Shown here: in pieces, positions 31,201 through 31,211 of the stretch | How positions within the stretch are numbered: the first letter of the stretch is position 1 | How the letters are laid out: every line of letters begins with the position of its first letter | Source of the DNA: Bacillota bacterium | Lineage (GTDB): Bacteria; Bacillota; Clostridia; Lachnospirales; Lachnospiraceae | DNA: 31,211 nt | NCBI GenBank assembly: GCA_023415595.1 | Contig: JAEZJW010000156.1 | Span: 1-31,211 of the forward strand | Direction of reading: 5' to 3' | Program-made: the position numbers and the translations under genes | The notes under the pieces: model-generated | What the model was told of the DNA's origin: nothing | What the model saw: only the letters and a program-made list of their open reading frames with translations | Database searches by the model: none

Positions 31201-31211
31201 ATCGTACCTCT

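Overview
The window looks like chromosome of an endospore-forming, Gram-positive, anaerobic Firmicute, most likely Lachnospiraceae (Clostridium cluster XIVa). The grounds are gene content (spoIIA operon with sigF, spoVACDE, a SpoIID/LytB-domain protein, a GerMN lipoprotein, DUF4250 and DUF6514 small proteins), strong AGGAGG-type ribosome sites, frequent GTG/TTG starts and moderate GC. The genus is inference. There is no rRNA, tRNA, CRISPR array, prophage or transposase gene.

Layout. 1-2156 (minus): a small membrane protein, secD and the start of secF (Sec translocon accessory). 2252-3980 (plus): a radical SAM DNA modification/repair protein behind a near-perfect LexA box, then a small membrane protein. 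4054-7265: rarA, DUF4250, VanZ-like, yigZ and DUF6514, in alternating orientations with tail-to-tail overlaps. 7637-10342 (plus): class A penicillin-binding protein. 10467-14543 (minus): spoIIAA-spoIIAB-sigF, a terminator, an unlisted 50-residue membrane ORF, then spoVAC-spoVAD-spoVAE. 14665-16349 (minus): a zinc-ribbon/TPR membrane protein preceded by a 47-residue protein with a hairpin-rich leader. 16694-18803 (plus): PrsA-like lipoprotein and YihY-family membrane protein. 18790-21381 (minus): large SpoIID-domain protein. 21653-22828 (plus): GerMN lipoprotein. 22937-27848 (minus): a four-gene Gld-like ABC module (ATPase, permease, GldG-like, DUF4340). 28147-30187 (minus): dapB, dapA and a small leading gene that appears split by a -1 frame change, driven by a consensus sigma-A promoter. 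30568-31200 (minus): a tandem-OB single-stranded-DNA-binding protein.

Functionally the window joins housekeeping (protein export, lysine/diaminopimelate synthesis for peptidoglycan, wall polymerisation, replication rescue) with the forespore programme (sigma-F control and dipicolinate uptake).

The most unusual signals are non-coding. Two adjacent fold-back elements (30292-30414 and 30425-30574) fill the ssb/dap intergenic space, each with a long closing stem and internal hairpins. LexA-type palindromes overlap the -35 boxes of two promoters in the same register. A structured leader precedes the 47-residue/TPR operon. Two distant terminators share a loop-proximal core. A possible frameshift or coupled leader peptide sits just before dapA.
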